NCBI GenBank assembly: GCA_003490025.1
Contig: DNJC01000023.1
Location: forward strand, 1 to 9,147
DNA from: Geobacter sp.
Lineage (GTDB): Bacteria; Desulfobacterota; Desulfuromonadia; Geobacterales; Geobacteraceae
Direction of reading: 5' to 3'
Length of the DNA stretch: 9,147 bases
The notes under the pieces were generated by a model, which worked only from the letters and a program-made list of their open reading frames with translations, made no database searches and was not told the DNA's origin. Positions 1 through 6,848 of this stretch are shown piece by piece. Position numbers and translations under genes: made by a program. Every line of letters starts with the position of its first letter. The stretch's first letter is position 1.

Positions 1-1380
1 GACGAGCCGACCAACCACCTCGACATCGAGGCGCGCAACTGGCTGGAGGGGTACCTGCAGGCGTACCCCTACTCGGTGATGCTGGTCTCCCACGACCGGT
101 TCTTCCTGGACCAGGTCTGCTCCCGGATCGCCGAGGTCTGGAACCACGCCATCTCCGATTACCACTGCAACTACAGCCGCTACCTGGTGCTCAGGGAGGA
201 GCGGGTGTCGGCGCTCAGGGAAGCCAAGAAGCGCCAGGACGAGGAAGTGGAAAAGATCGAGGACTTCATCTCCCGCTTCCGCTACAAGACGGACAAGGCG
301 GCGCTGGTGCAGTCCCGCATCAAGCAGCTGGAGAAGATCGAGCGCATAGTCCTGCCGCCGGAGCGCAAAAAGATCCGGTTCAGCTTCCCCGTTCCCCCGA
401 AAAGCGGCAAGACGGTGATGGAACTCATCGGGGTGACCAAGGCTTACGGCAGCAACGTGGTCCTGAACGGAGTCGACCTCAACGTGGAAAGCGGCGAGCG
501 GATAGCGCTCGTCGGGCATAACGGCGCCGGCAAGTCGACCCTGATGCGGGTCATGGCCAACGCCGACGTCACCGCCGGCGAGGTCAGAAACGGCCACAAC
601 GTGATCAAGGATTACTTCGCCCAGGACCAGGCGCAGGAGCTGGACGCGACGCGCAGCGCCTACGAGGAGCTTCTGGCCGACGCCCCCTTCGACATGGTGC
701 CGCAGTTGCGCGACATCCTGGGCGCCTTCCTCTTCTCCGGCGACGACATTCACAAGAAGGTCGCCGTTCTTTCCGGCGGCGAGCGTAACCGCCTGGCCCT
801 GGCGAAGCTTCTCTTGCGCCCCTCCAACCTGCTCCTCATGGACGAGCCGACCAACCACCTCGACCTCTTCAGCAAGGACGTGCTCCTGGAGGCGCTCAAG
901 AACTTCCCCGGCACGGTCGTCTTCGTTTCCCACGACCGCCATTTCATAGACGGGCTGGCGACCCGGGTGGTCGAGGTCGGCGGCGGGAAGCTGGAAAGCT
1001 TCTTCGGCGACTACGAGTACTACCTGGAAAAGACCGCCGGCATCGTGGCTGCGCCGGTGCAGGACGGAGGCGGGCGCCTCACCCCAAAGGCCCAGGAAGC
1101 GATGAAGGAAGCGGACGACGCCTCCGACCCGCGGCTCTCCCGGCAGCAGCAGCGCGAAGCCGACAAGCAGCGCCAGAAGGAAGAGCGGGGCCGGGAACGG
1201 AAATTGGCCGAACTGGAGGAGAAGATCGGCGCGAAGGAGGGCGAACTGGCGAAGCTGGAAGAGGCGATGGCCGCTCCCGAGTTCTTCAACGACCACGAGC
1301 AGGCACGGACGGCGGGCGAGCGCCACGCATCCCTCACGGCAGAAATATCGGCGCTGTACGAGGCCTGGGAGTCGGTCTGA
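1..1380 (+). CDS. ABC-F family ATPase (5'-truncated by the window edge)
   Basis: Soluble duplicated ATPase without membrane segments. ABC-F proteins bind the ribosome and act on translation (EttA, Uup, YdiF/YheS types). The reading frame is open from base 1, giving 459 visible residues. It starts in the Walker B/D-loop of the first ATPase domain (DEPTNHLD, residues 1-8), then the H-switch SHD (30-32). A charged interdomain linker contains FRYKTDKAALVQSRIKQLEK from residue 93, the segment that in this family reaches toward the P-site tRNA. The second ATPase domain has Walker A GHNGAGKST (172-180), signature LSGGER (257-262), Walker B DEPTNHLD (281-288) and H-switch SHD (310-312). Residues about 382-459 are Lys/Glu/Arg-rich and probably form a coiled coil, like the C-terminal extension of Uup-type proteins. 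The linker sequence favours the YdiF/YheS-like group, but the exact subfamily is unsure. The N-terminal half-domain and start codon lie upstream. The stop is TGA at 1378-1380. Confidence 0.95.
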   Translation, partial: DEPTNHLDIEARNWLEGYLQAYPYSVMLVSHDRFFLDQVCSRIAEVWNHAISDYHCNYSRYLVLREERVSALREAKKRQDEEVEKIEDFISRFRYKTDKAALVQSRIKQLEKIERIVLPPERKKIRFSFPVPPKSGKTVMELIGVTKAYGSNVVLNGVDLNVESGERIALVGHNGAGKSTLMRVMANADVTAGEVRNGHNVIKDYFAQDQAQELDATRSAYEELLADAPFDMVPQLRDILGAFLFSGDDIHKKVAVLSGGERNRLALAKLLLRPSNLLLMDEPTNHLDLFSKDVLLEALKNFPGTVVFVSHDRHFIDGLATRVVEVGGGKLESFFGDYEYYLEKTAGIVAAPVQDGGGRLTPKAQEAMKEADDASDPRLSRQQQREADKQRQKEERGRERKLAELEEKIGAKEGELAKLEEAMAAPEFFNDHEQARTAGERHASLTAEISALYEAWESV

Positions 1381-1396
1381 CAAGGTCGCTCTCAGG

Positions 1397-1424
1397 TTGA
1401 CAGGTGGCGCTTCTCCAGTACTCT
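1397..1424 (+). promoter_or_regulatory. Possible sigma-70 promoter for lon
   Basis: A perfect -35 hexamer TTGACA lies at 1397-1402. A weak -10 candidate TACTCT lies 16 bp downstream at 1419-1424, matching the three most conserved positions of TATAAT. An AT-rich stretch (TATTAAAATT) follows from 1424. It sits in the 86-bp gap between the ABC-F stop and lon, about 40 bp before the lon start. No good sigma-32 heat-shock promoter (CTTGAA with CCCCAT) is visible here. No terminator separates the two genes, so read-through from upstream is also possible. Confidence 0.35.
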
Positions 1425-1466
1425 ATTAAAATTCGTAATTCCGTCACCCACAGTCGAGAAAGCGCC

Positions 1467-3785
1467 ATGACCGAGAACATCACCATAAACATGCCGGAAA
1501 TCGTCCCGCTCTACCCGTTGCGGGAGATTATCGCGTTCCCGTACATGGTCTTCACCATATTCCTGAAGCAGGAGGACATGCCTCCCTTCGAGGAATCGGT
1601 GCTTTTCAACAACCTGGTCGCGCTGGTGAAGCTGAAACAGGAGCCGACCGGGGAACTGTTCCCGGCGCTGCACGAAATCGGCACGCTGTGCAAGGTGATG
1701 CAGATCAACAAGCTGGCAGGTGGCGGCGCCAAGGTGGTCCTGGAAGGGGTGATCCGGGTCAGGGTACTCGCCATCGTGCAGCAGACGCCTGTCGCCCTCT
1801 CCAGGCTCGAGCCGGTCAGGGAATTCGCCGAGAAATCGATGGTGTCCGAGGCGCTGGTCGGGAGCCTCAACGCCCTGCTCAAGATCGCACTCTCCTACGG
1901 CCGCCCCCTCCCGGACGACGTCATGAAGATGATCGACTTCATCGACAACCCGGCGCGCCTTTCCGACCTGGTGGCCCTTTACCTCAACCTCCCCATAGAC
2001 GAACTGCAAAAGCTCCTCGAGACCATCGACCCGCTGGAGCGGCTGAAAAAGGTCTACATGCACCTGACCAACGAGGTGCAGCGCCTGCAGATCAAGGGAG
2101 AGGTGCAGGCCGAGGTCACCAAGAAGGTCGGCAAGAGCCAGAAGGAGTTCCTGCTTCGGGAGCAGATGAAGCAGATCCAGGAGGAGCTGGGCGAGGAGGA
2201 CTCGCGGCTTGGCGAGGCGAACGATCTGCGGATCAAGATCGAGAGCGCGAAGATGCCGGAGGACGTCCGGAAGATCGCCGAGAAGGAGATGCGGCGGCTG
2301 GAGCGGATCAACCCCGCCTCCCCGGAGTACACCGTCTCCCGGACCTACCTCGACTACCTGACCACCATCCCGTGGCAGAACAGCACCCAGGACAACAAGG
2401 ACATCAACCAGGCCGAGGTGATCCTGAACGAGGACCACTACGACCTGAAGAAGGTGAAGGAAAGGATCCTCGAGTACCTGGCCGTCCGGTCACTGAAAGA
2501 CAAGATGAAGGGGCCGATCCTCTGCTTCGTGGGTCCCCCCGGCGTCGGCAAGACCAGCCTCGGCAAATCGATCGCGCGCACCCTGGGACGGAAGTTCATC
2601 AGGATCTCGCTGGGCGGGATGCGGGACGAGGCCGAGATCAGGGGGCACCGGCGCACCTACATCGGCGCGCTCCCCGGGCGGATCATACAGGAGATAAACC
2701 GGGCCGGTTCCAACAACCCGGTCTTCATGCTCGACGAGGTGGACAAGATCGGCGCGGACTTCCGGGGCGACCCGGCAAGCGCGCTCCTGGAGGTGCTCGA
2801 CCCGGAGCAGAACTTCTCCTTCACGGACCACTACCTCGACGTGCCGTTCGACCTCACCAACGTGATGTTCATCACCACGGCCAACCAGTTAGACCCGATC
2901 CCGGCGCCGCTCAAGGACAGGATGGAGGTCATCAGCCTGTCCGGCTACACGGACGAGGAGAAGCTGAACATCGCCAAGAAGTACCTGGTGGCCCGTGAGA
3001 TCGAGGAGAACGGCCTCGCCAACATGGCGCCCGAGTTCACCGACGAGGCGATCTACCGGATCACCCACGACTACACCCGCGAGGCCGGCGTCAGGAACCT
3101 GCAGCGCAGCATCGCCTCCGTCCTGCGCAAGATCGCCAAAGAAGTGGCGCAGGAGAAACCGCTGCGGACCCTGATCGACCCGGAGACCGTGTCGGAACTC
3201 CTCGGCCCCCCGAAGTTCTTCGACGAGGTGGCCTCCGAGAAGGACAGGATCGGCGTGGCGACGGGTCTTGCCTGGACCGAGAGCGGCGGCGACATCATCT
3301 TCGTGGAAGCGACCAAGATGAAGGGGAAGGAGGACCTCATCCTGACCGGGTCGCTGGGCGAGGTGATGAAGGAATCGGCGAGGGCGGCCCTCTCCTTCGT
3401 GAAGGCCAACTGCGCCGAACTCGGCATAGAGAAGAAGGCCTTCGACGACACCACGCTCCACATCCACGTCCCGGCAGGAAGCATCCCCAAGGACGGCCCC
3501 TCCGCCGGGATCACCATGGCCACCACCATTGTCTCCCTCTTCTCCGGGCGTCCCGCCAGGAGGGACGTCGCCATGACCGGCGAGATGAGTCTCACCGGCC
3601 GCGTCCTCGCCATCGGCGGGCTGAAGGAGAAGGTGCTCGCCGCCCGGCGCGCCGGCGTCAAGAAGGTGCTCGCCCCCGCCAAGAACAAGAAGGACCTCGA
3701 CGACATCCCCGAAAACGTGAAGCAGGAACTGCAGTTCTTCTTCGTGGAGGACATCCGCGAGGTGTTCGCCCACGCCCTCAAGTAG
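1467..3785 (+). CDS. lon: ATP-dependent Lon protease (La), complete
   Basis: Cytoplasmic homo-oligomeric AAA+ serine protease that unfolds and degrades misfolded and selected regulatory proteins. The product is 772 aa, close to the 784 aa of E. coli Lon. The N-terminal substrate-binding LON domain begins near residue 13 (VPLYPLREIIAFPYM) and runs to about 210. A coiled-coil helical region follows (SQKEFLLREQMKQIQEELG). The AAA+ domain has Walker A GPPGVGKT at 356-363 (Lys362) and Walker B FMLDEVDK. The C-terminal protease domain carries Ser679 in PKDGPSAG and Lys722 in GGLKEKVLAA, the Ser-Lys dyad at exactly the E. coli numbers. The ATG at 1467 is chosen because it leaves the short N-terminus usual for Lon. 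The frame stays open to a GTG at 1404, which would add 21 unconserved residues and would overlap the proposed promoter. The Shine-Dalgarno is weak (GAGAAAG just upstream). This is the housekeeping form, with no frameshift or missing catalytic residue. Confidence 0.97.
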   Translation: MTENITINMPEIVPLYPLREIIAFPYMVFTIFLKQEDMPPFEESVLFNNLVALVKLKQEPTGELFPALHEIGTLCKVMQINKLAGGGAKVVLEGVIRVRVLAIVQQTPVALSRLEPVREFAEKSMVSEALVGSLNALLKIALSYGRPLPDDVMKMIDFIDNPARLSDLVALYLNLPIDELQKLLETIDPLERLKKVYMHLTNEVQRLQIKGEVQAEVTKKVGKSQKEFLLREQMKQIQEELGEEDSRLGEANDLRIKIESAKMPEDVRKIAEKEMRRLERINPASPEYTVSRTYLDYLTTIPWQNSTQDNKDINQAEVILNEDHYDLKKVKERILEYLAVRSLKDKMKGPILCFVGPPGVGKTSLGKSIARTLGRKFIRISLGGMRDEAEIRGHRRTYIGALPGRIIQEINRAGSNNPVFMLDEVDKIGADFRGDPASALLEVLDPEQNFSFTDHYLDVPFDLTNVMFITTANQLDPIPAPLKDRMEVISLSGYTDEEKLNIAKKYLVAREIEENGLANMAPEFTDEAIYRITHDYTREAGVRNLQRSIASVLRKIAKEVAQEKPLRTLIDPETVSELLGPPKFFDEVASEKDRIGVATGLAWTESGGDIIFVEATKMKGKEDLILTGSLGEVMKESARAALSFVKANCAELGIEKKAFDDTTLHIHVPAGSIPKDGPSAGITMATTIVSLFSGRPARRDVAMTGEMSLTGRVLAIGGLKEKVLAARRAGVKKVLAPAKNKKDLDDIPENVKQELQFFFVEDIREVFAHALK

Positions 3786-3817
3786 GCTTTTCTCAAGCTC
3801 CCACTCCCATACCAGAC

Positions 3818-3869
3818 CGGCACGGGACGCCTCCGGCACACGACCAGGTGACCGAGCGTCCCGCTGCCG
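3818..3869 (+). terminator. GC-rich hairpin downstream of lon, possible terminator
   Basis: The left arm CGGCACGGGACGC (3818-3830) pairs with the right arm GCGTCCCGCTGCCG (3856-3869): 13 pairs with one bulged base, around a 25-nt loop. It begins 32 bp after the lon stop. No T tract follows directly; the nearest is the T8 run at 3921-3928. It is therefore not a standard intrinsic terminator. It may be a Rho-linked or 3'-end-stabilising structure. Confidence 0.4.
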
Positions 3870-3931
3870 TCCTGCCGTGCAAGATCCCGTACTCCCGCCG
3901 TGCGCAGCGCGGTGAGGTAATTTTTTTTGGA

Positions 3932-3958
3932 TCTGCCCATTCTGCCCATTCTGCCATT
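3932..3958. repeat. 9-bp tandem repeat, three near-identical units
   Basis: TCTGCCCAT occurs at 3932-3940 and 3941-3949, followed by the variant TCTGCCATT at 3950-3958. The array starts four bases after a T8 run (3921-3928). It is non-coding and looks like a minor microsatellite, not a regulated element. No function is evident. Confidence 0.7.
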
Positions 3959-4010
3959 TCGCTACCTCGCCACCAAAGCCAAGGCATCGCTCTCATTCCT
4001 ACCCTCCGTA

Positions 4011-4077
4011 CTGTCAGGCATCGAGAGGCACCCTGTCACAACTGACAGGGTGCTGTCACAGTCATTTCACCATGTCA
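4011..4077 (+). promoter_or_regulatory. Cluster of regularly spaced CTGTCA/TGTCA elements
   Basis: TGTCA starts at 4012, 4034, 4054 and 4073 in the same orientation, with spacings of 22, 20 and 19 bp. The first three are preceded by C, and two share the 8-mer CTGTCACA (4033-4040 and 4053-4060) exactly 20 bp apart. An inverted copy, TGACA, lies at 4043-4047. Spacing near two helical turns would place the elements on one DNA face, as expected for cooperative binding of an activator or repressor upstream of the promoter at 4136. The binding protein is unknown. Confidence 0.45.
4028..4053. promoter_or_regulatory. Perfect 11-bp inverted repeat, probable operator or hairpin
   Basis: The arm GCACCCTGTCA (4028-4038) is perfectly complementary to TGACAGGGTGC (4043-4053), around the 4-nt centre CAAC. 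No T tract follows on either strand, so a simple intrinsic terminator is unlikely. The core CTGTCA-N4-TGACAG reads as a palindromic operator for a dimeric regulator and overlaps the CTGTCA element cluster. It lies about 85 bp upstream of the proposed -35 box. Confidence 0.5.
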
Positions 4078-4113
4078 ATAATTACCGTCAGCTAATACAG
4101 CAAATTTCGCACA

Positions 4114-4131
4114 CATTCACTGCTGTGAGTG
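4114..4131. promoter_or_regulatory. Dyad just upstream of the lipoprotein promoter
   Basis: CATTCAC (4114-4120) and GTGAGTG (4125-4131) form a 7-bp dyad (six Watson-Crick pairs and one G-T) around TGCT. It ends four bases before the TTGACA at 4136, where an activator or repressor touching RNA polymerase would bind. This could also be chance, since the arms are short. Confidence 0.3.
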
Positions 4132-4135
4132 CTCG

Positions 4136-4163
4136 TTGACAATGACTGATCAGACCATACACT
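4136..4163 (+). promoter_or_regulatory. Sigma-70-type promoter for the lipoprotein genes
   Basis: The -35 box TTGACA (4136-4141) is perfect. The -10 box TACACT (4158-4163) matches four of six consensus positions, with a 16-bp spacer. Transcription would start near 4170, giving a short leader of about 25 nt that contains only the Shine-Dalgarno sequence. That leaves no room for a riboswitch downstream of this start. Confidence 0.6.
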
Positions 4164-4182
4164 AAGACAAGTTTTTATATTC

Positions 4183-4190
4183 AAGGAGGT
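4183..4190 (+). promoter_or_regulatory. Strong ribosome binding site for the 870-aa lipoprotein
   Basis: AAGGAGGT is a full match to the anti-Shine-Dalgarno sequence, 5 nt before the ATG at 4196. It fixes this start codon and suggests high translation. Confidence 0.85.
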
Positions 4191-4195
4191 TAGAC

Positions 4196-6808
4196 ATGAC
4201 GCAATCGATTAGGCAGTATGCAATGGTTGTTGTTGCGGCATCGTTTCTCTCGGCATGCGGCGGAGGTGGGTCAGGGACTACTACAACCACAGCTCCTGAG
4301 ACCACCTCTGCCACCGTGAGTGGCTTTGTCGTGGGAGCCTCGGCTGCGTCGGCGGCAAAGTCCGCGGCCATAACAGACGGGGTGGCCGTGCAGATAATAT
4401 CGTTCGACAAGAACAACAACGAACTGGGCAAGGCATCTGTCTCCTCAGACAGTGCCGGCGCGTTTTCCGCGCAGTTGAACCTTTCTTCGACCGGCGGATA
4501 CGTCATGGTCACCGCGACGAAGGACGGCTTCACCCAGTTCAACAAACGAATCGACTACACCACCCCAAGCAACATAGAGCTTCAGGCGGCGCTGCAGAGC
4601 GTCAACATAGCCATAGCCGTCCCCGGCTCCGCCTTGACCGCCGGCATAGGGAAGTCCTCCGAACCGTCCTTCAACTTCGCCTTGATCAGGCTCCCCGACG
4701 GGACCAGGAAAGCCCTGGCCGGGAGCGCCATCAAGGCGGCGAAGGCCGCCGGCGGAACGGTCGAGACCTCCATCAACATCCCCGCCTCCTCCGTCCCCGG
4801 GGTCAACACGCTCAAAGGGGAGCTGAACGCCTACGACCCCTCCACGCAGTCGGAGCGGTTCCCCGGCTCCTACACCGGGGTGGACTCAAAGGGAACCGAG
4901 GGACGGATGGTCTCCCTCGCCTTTGACTTCATGAAGATTACGGATGCGGACACCGGGAAATCGCTAGGCACCGTGGCCAAGGAGCTGGCCAAGAAAGGGT
5001 TCGTCAAGGCGGCCGACGCCAGCACCACCATCACGCGCTACATCTACATCTCCAGCTGCACCAACCTGTTCATACAGGATTACAACACCACCGCCCCCGG
5101 GTGGCAGGTGCCGGTCTGGTCGCTCAACCCCTCCACCGGCAAATGGGTCTTCATAGGCGAGGGGACCATCGTGGACGCAAGCGACGCGACCATCGCATCG
5201 CCTGACGTGACCGGTTGCGGCAACGGGAACTACTACCTGAGGATCCTGGTCTCCAACACCGAATTCGCCAGGAGCTGGTGGAACCTGGACCATATCGTCT
5301 TCGAGACGCCGAAGGAGGTCTGCGTTTCCGGGACGTTCGGCTTCACCAACGGCGATCCGCTCCCGAACCTCAGCCTGTCGCTTTACGGCTCCAACATCAA
5401 CGCCAAGTGGGGCCAGACCGGCAGCGACGGGACCTTCACCCTGTCGACCGAACTCTTGAACAAGAACCTTGCCGGGCGAAACGCCACCCTGGTCTATTAC
5501 GACCAGAACGGCAACTACACCAGCACGGACGTGACCCTCGGAGACCTCCCCAACTGCAGCAACTTCGACAAGACCGACCTGGTCAAGCCGTGCGAGGTGA
5601 GCGGGAAACTGGTGGACAGCGACGGCGTGGCGGAACCGTACCGCTCCATCAGGCTGCAGGGGAACGATTTCTACCGCTTCACCGGAAGTGCCGGCAACGG
5701 CACCTTCTCGAGCCTCGTCAAATGCGGCACCGACATCACCGCCTACATCGGGAACCAGACGGCCTCGACCAACACCTTCAACGTGAACGGGGCGACGGCC
5801 GGCATTGAAAGCAGCGATGACGGCTCCTTAGCGGTTCTCGCCGACATCGCCGTCCCCAACATGGCGCCGACCGGCTATGCCTATCTCAACAGCCGCACCG
5901 TCAAGGCCGGCACCGCCCTGAGCGGCATGCTCTCGGCCTACGACGAGGACGGCGATTACCCGATCGCCTGGACCTTGAACGTCAAAAACGGGAGCACCGT
6001 GGCGGCCACCCAAAGCGGCTCGATCACGGCCAACTCCGGCCAGGCGTCCATCGAGCTTGCCGGCCTATCCGCCGGCAATTACACGATCGAAGTGACCCTG
6101 ACCGACAGCAAGGGGGGCTCGGCAACCATCAACGGCGGCTCCTTGAGCGTCTCCGACGGCGCGCGTCCGCCGGTGGCCTCAGCATATGCGGACCGCGCCT
6201 ACCTGAACAGCTGCGGCGGAAACAGCACCATAACCCTCTACGGGAGCGCCTACAGCCTTGAAGGGGATGTCATGACCGGCGCCTGGACCGTCGGAGGCGC
6301 CGCCGTCGGCAACTGCAGCACCGGCACCAGCACCCCGGGGTACCTCACCACCAGTTGCACTCCCGTCACGGTCCCGAGCGCGGAAAGCACCACCTACAGC
6401 TTCACCGCAACCGACCCGACCAACGGCAAGAGCAGCACGTCGGACGTGGTGGTCCGCAGCTACAGCTCGCCCCCTTACGTCGGGAGCCTGACCTCGACCC
6501 CCGCGATGGTAGCCGAGGGGGCGTCCGGAACGGCCCGCGACTTCACGCTCACCGCCGTCCCGCGTAACTACGACGGCGTGGACATGTCGGTGAGCTGGAG
6601 CGTGAACGGAGTCGCCATCAGCGCCTGCCCCGATGCCACCGTCGCCAACGGGGTCCAGACCACCTGCAGCTACACCGTCCCCACCAGCGCGGTAAGCGGC
6701 GACAGCTACACCTTCAGGTTCACCGTATCGGCGTGCGGCAAGTCCGCCTACCGCGAGGTCAAGGGAAGCTACGGGCAGGTGAGCGACACCACCATCGTCA
6801 TCCAATAA
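4196..6808 (+). CDS. Large secreted lipoprotein with Ig-like and carboxypeptidase-regulatory-like modules
   Basis: This 870-aa product is not a recognised family. The N-terminus is a lipoprotein signal peptide with lipobox LSAC (residues 18-21), so Cys21 would be lipidated. A flexible Gly/Thr-rich tether (GGGGSG, then TTTTT) follows. From about residue 37 a beta-rich module (TVSGFVVGA, then a DSAGAF turn) resembles carboxypeptidase regulatory-like or transthyretin-like folds. Two similar modules start at CVSGTF (376) and CEVSGKL (466). Three Ig/PKD-like modules follow, about 556-655, 657-757 and 760-870. The first has an acidic loop DEDGD (583-587) and a typical late strand LTDSKGG. Twelve cysteines beyond the lipobox suggest disulfides in an oxidising compartment. 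No enzyme motif is visible, so an adhesive, structural or binding role at the outer membrane is an inference. It is the first gene of a probable two-gene operon, with the next start 40 bp downstream. Confidence 0.9.
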   Translation: MTQSIRQYAMVVVAASFLSACGGGGSGTTTTTAPETTSATVSGFVVGASAASAAKSAAITDGVAVQIISFDKNNNELGKASVSSDSAGAFSAQLNLSSTGGYVMVTATKDGFTQFNKRIDYTTPSNIELQAALQSVNIAIAVPGSALTAGIGKSSEPSFNFALIRLPDGTRKALAGSAIKAAKAAGGTVETSINIPASSVPGVNTLKGELNAYDPSTQSERFPGSYTGVDSKGTEGRMVSLAFDFMKITDADTGKSLGTVAKELAKKGFVKAADASTTITRYIYISSCTNLFIQDYNTTAPGWQVPVWSLNPSTGKWVFIGEGTIVDASDATIASPDVTGCGNGNYYLRILVSNTEFARSWWNLDHIVFETPKEVCVSGTFGFTNGDPLPNLSLSLYGSNINAKWGQTGSDGTFTLSTELLNKNLAGRNATLVYYDQNGNYTSTDVTLGDLPNCSNFDKTDLVKPCEVSGKLVDSDGVAEPYRSIRLQGNDFYRFTGSAGNGTFSSLVKCGTDITAYIGNQTASTNTFNVNGATAGIESSDDGSLAVLADIAVPNMAPTGYAYLNSRTVKAGTALSGMLSAYDEDGDYPIAWTLNVKNGSTVAATQSGSITANSGQASIELAGLSAGNYTIEVTLTDSKGGSATINGGSLSVSDGARPPVASAYADRAYLNSCGGNSTITLYGSAYSLEGDVMTGAWTVGGAAVGNCSTGTSTPGYLTTSCTPVTVPSAESTTYSFTATDPTNGKSSTSDVVVRSYSSPPYVGSLTSTPAMVAEGASGTARDFTLTAVPRNYDGVDMSVSWSVNGVAISACPDATVANGVQTTCSYTVPTSAVSGDSYTFRFTVSACGKSAYREVKGSYGQVSDTTIVIQ

Positions 6809-6832
6809 CGGGACCACACCCGATCACCTCGC

Positions 6833-6840
6833 AAAGGAGG
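6833..6840 (+). promoter_or_regulatory. Ribosome binding site for the 495-aa lipoprotein
   Basis: AAAGGAGG lies 8 nt before the ATG at 6849 and supports that start. No separate promoter is evident in the 40-bp gap after the preceding stop, which favours co-transcription. Confidence 0.8.
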
Positions 6841-6848
6841 AACTCTTC

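Larger units (their letters stand above)
3786..4195. other. 410-bp gene-free region between lon and the lipoprotein genes
   Basis: No convincing coding sequence is present on either strand. The short open frames here (65-70 codons) lack a good ribosome binding site or a protein-like composition. The first part (to about 3915) is GC-rich and contains a hairpin. It is followed by a T8 run and a short tandem repeat. From about 3960 the DNA is clearly richer in A and T than the flanking genes and holds repeated CTGTCA elements, two dyads and a promoter. These are listed separately. Confidence 0.7.

Noticed and set aside
1392..2438. Long open frame on the minus strand opposite lon (348 codons)
   Set aside because: Its composition (runs of Leu, His, Asp, Val) is typical of an antisense reading of a high-GC gene, and lon on the + strand is certain.
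3817..3870. Possible GEMM (cyclic dinucleotide) riboswitch, because of a GGGACGC followed by CTCCGGC
   Set aside because: The conserved aptamer core and second stem are missing, and the element lies more than 250 bp upstream of the predicted transcription start of the lipoprotein genes.
3848..4139. Small + strand open frames (65-70 codons) in the region after lon
   Set aside because: They have no Shine-Dalgarno and overlap the hairpin, tandem repeat and operator-like dyad. Their translations look random.
4125..4140. Possible CRP or CIRCE site, because of GTGAGTGCTC
   Set aside because: It lacks the second half-site of TGTGA-N6-TCACA and the second arm of the CIRCE repeat.
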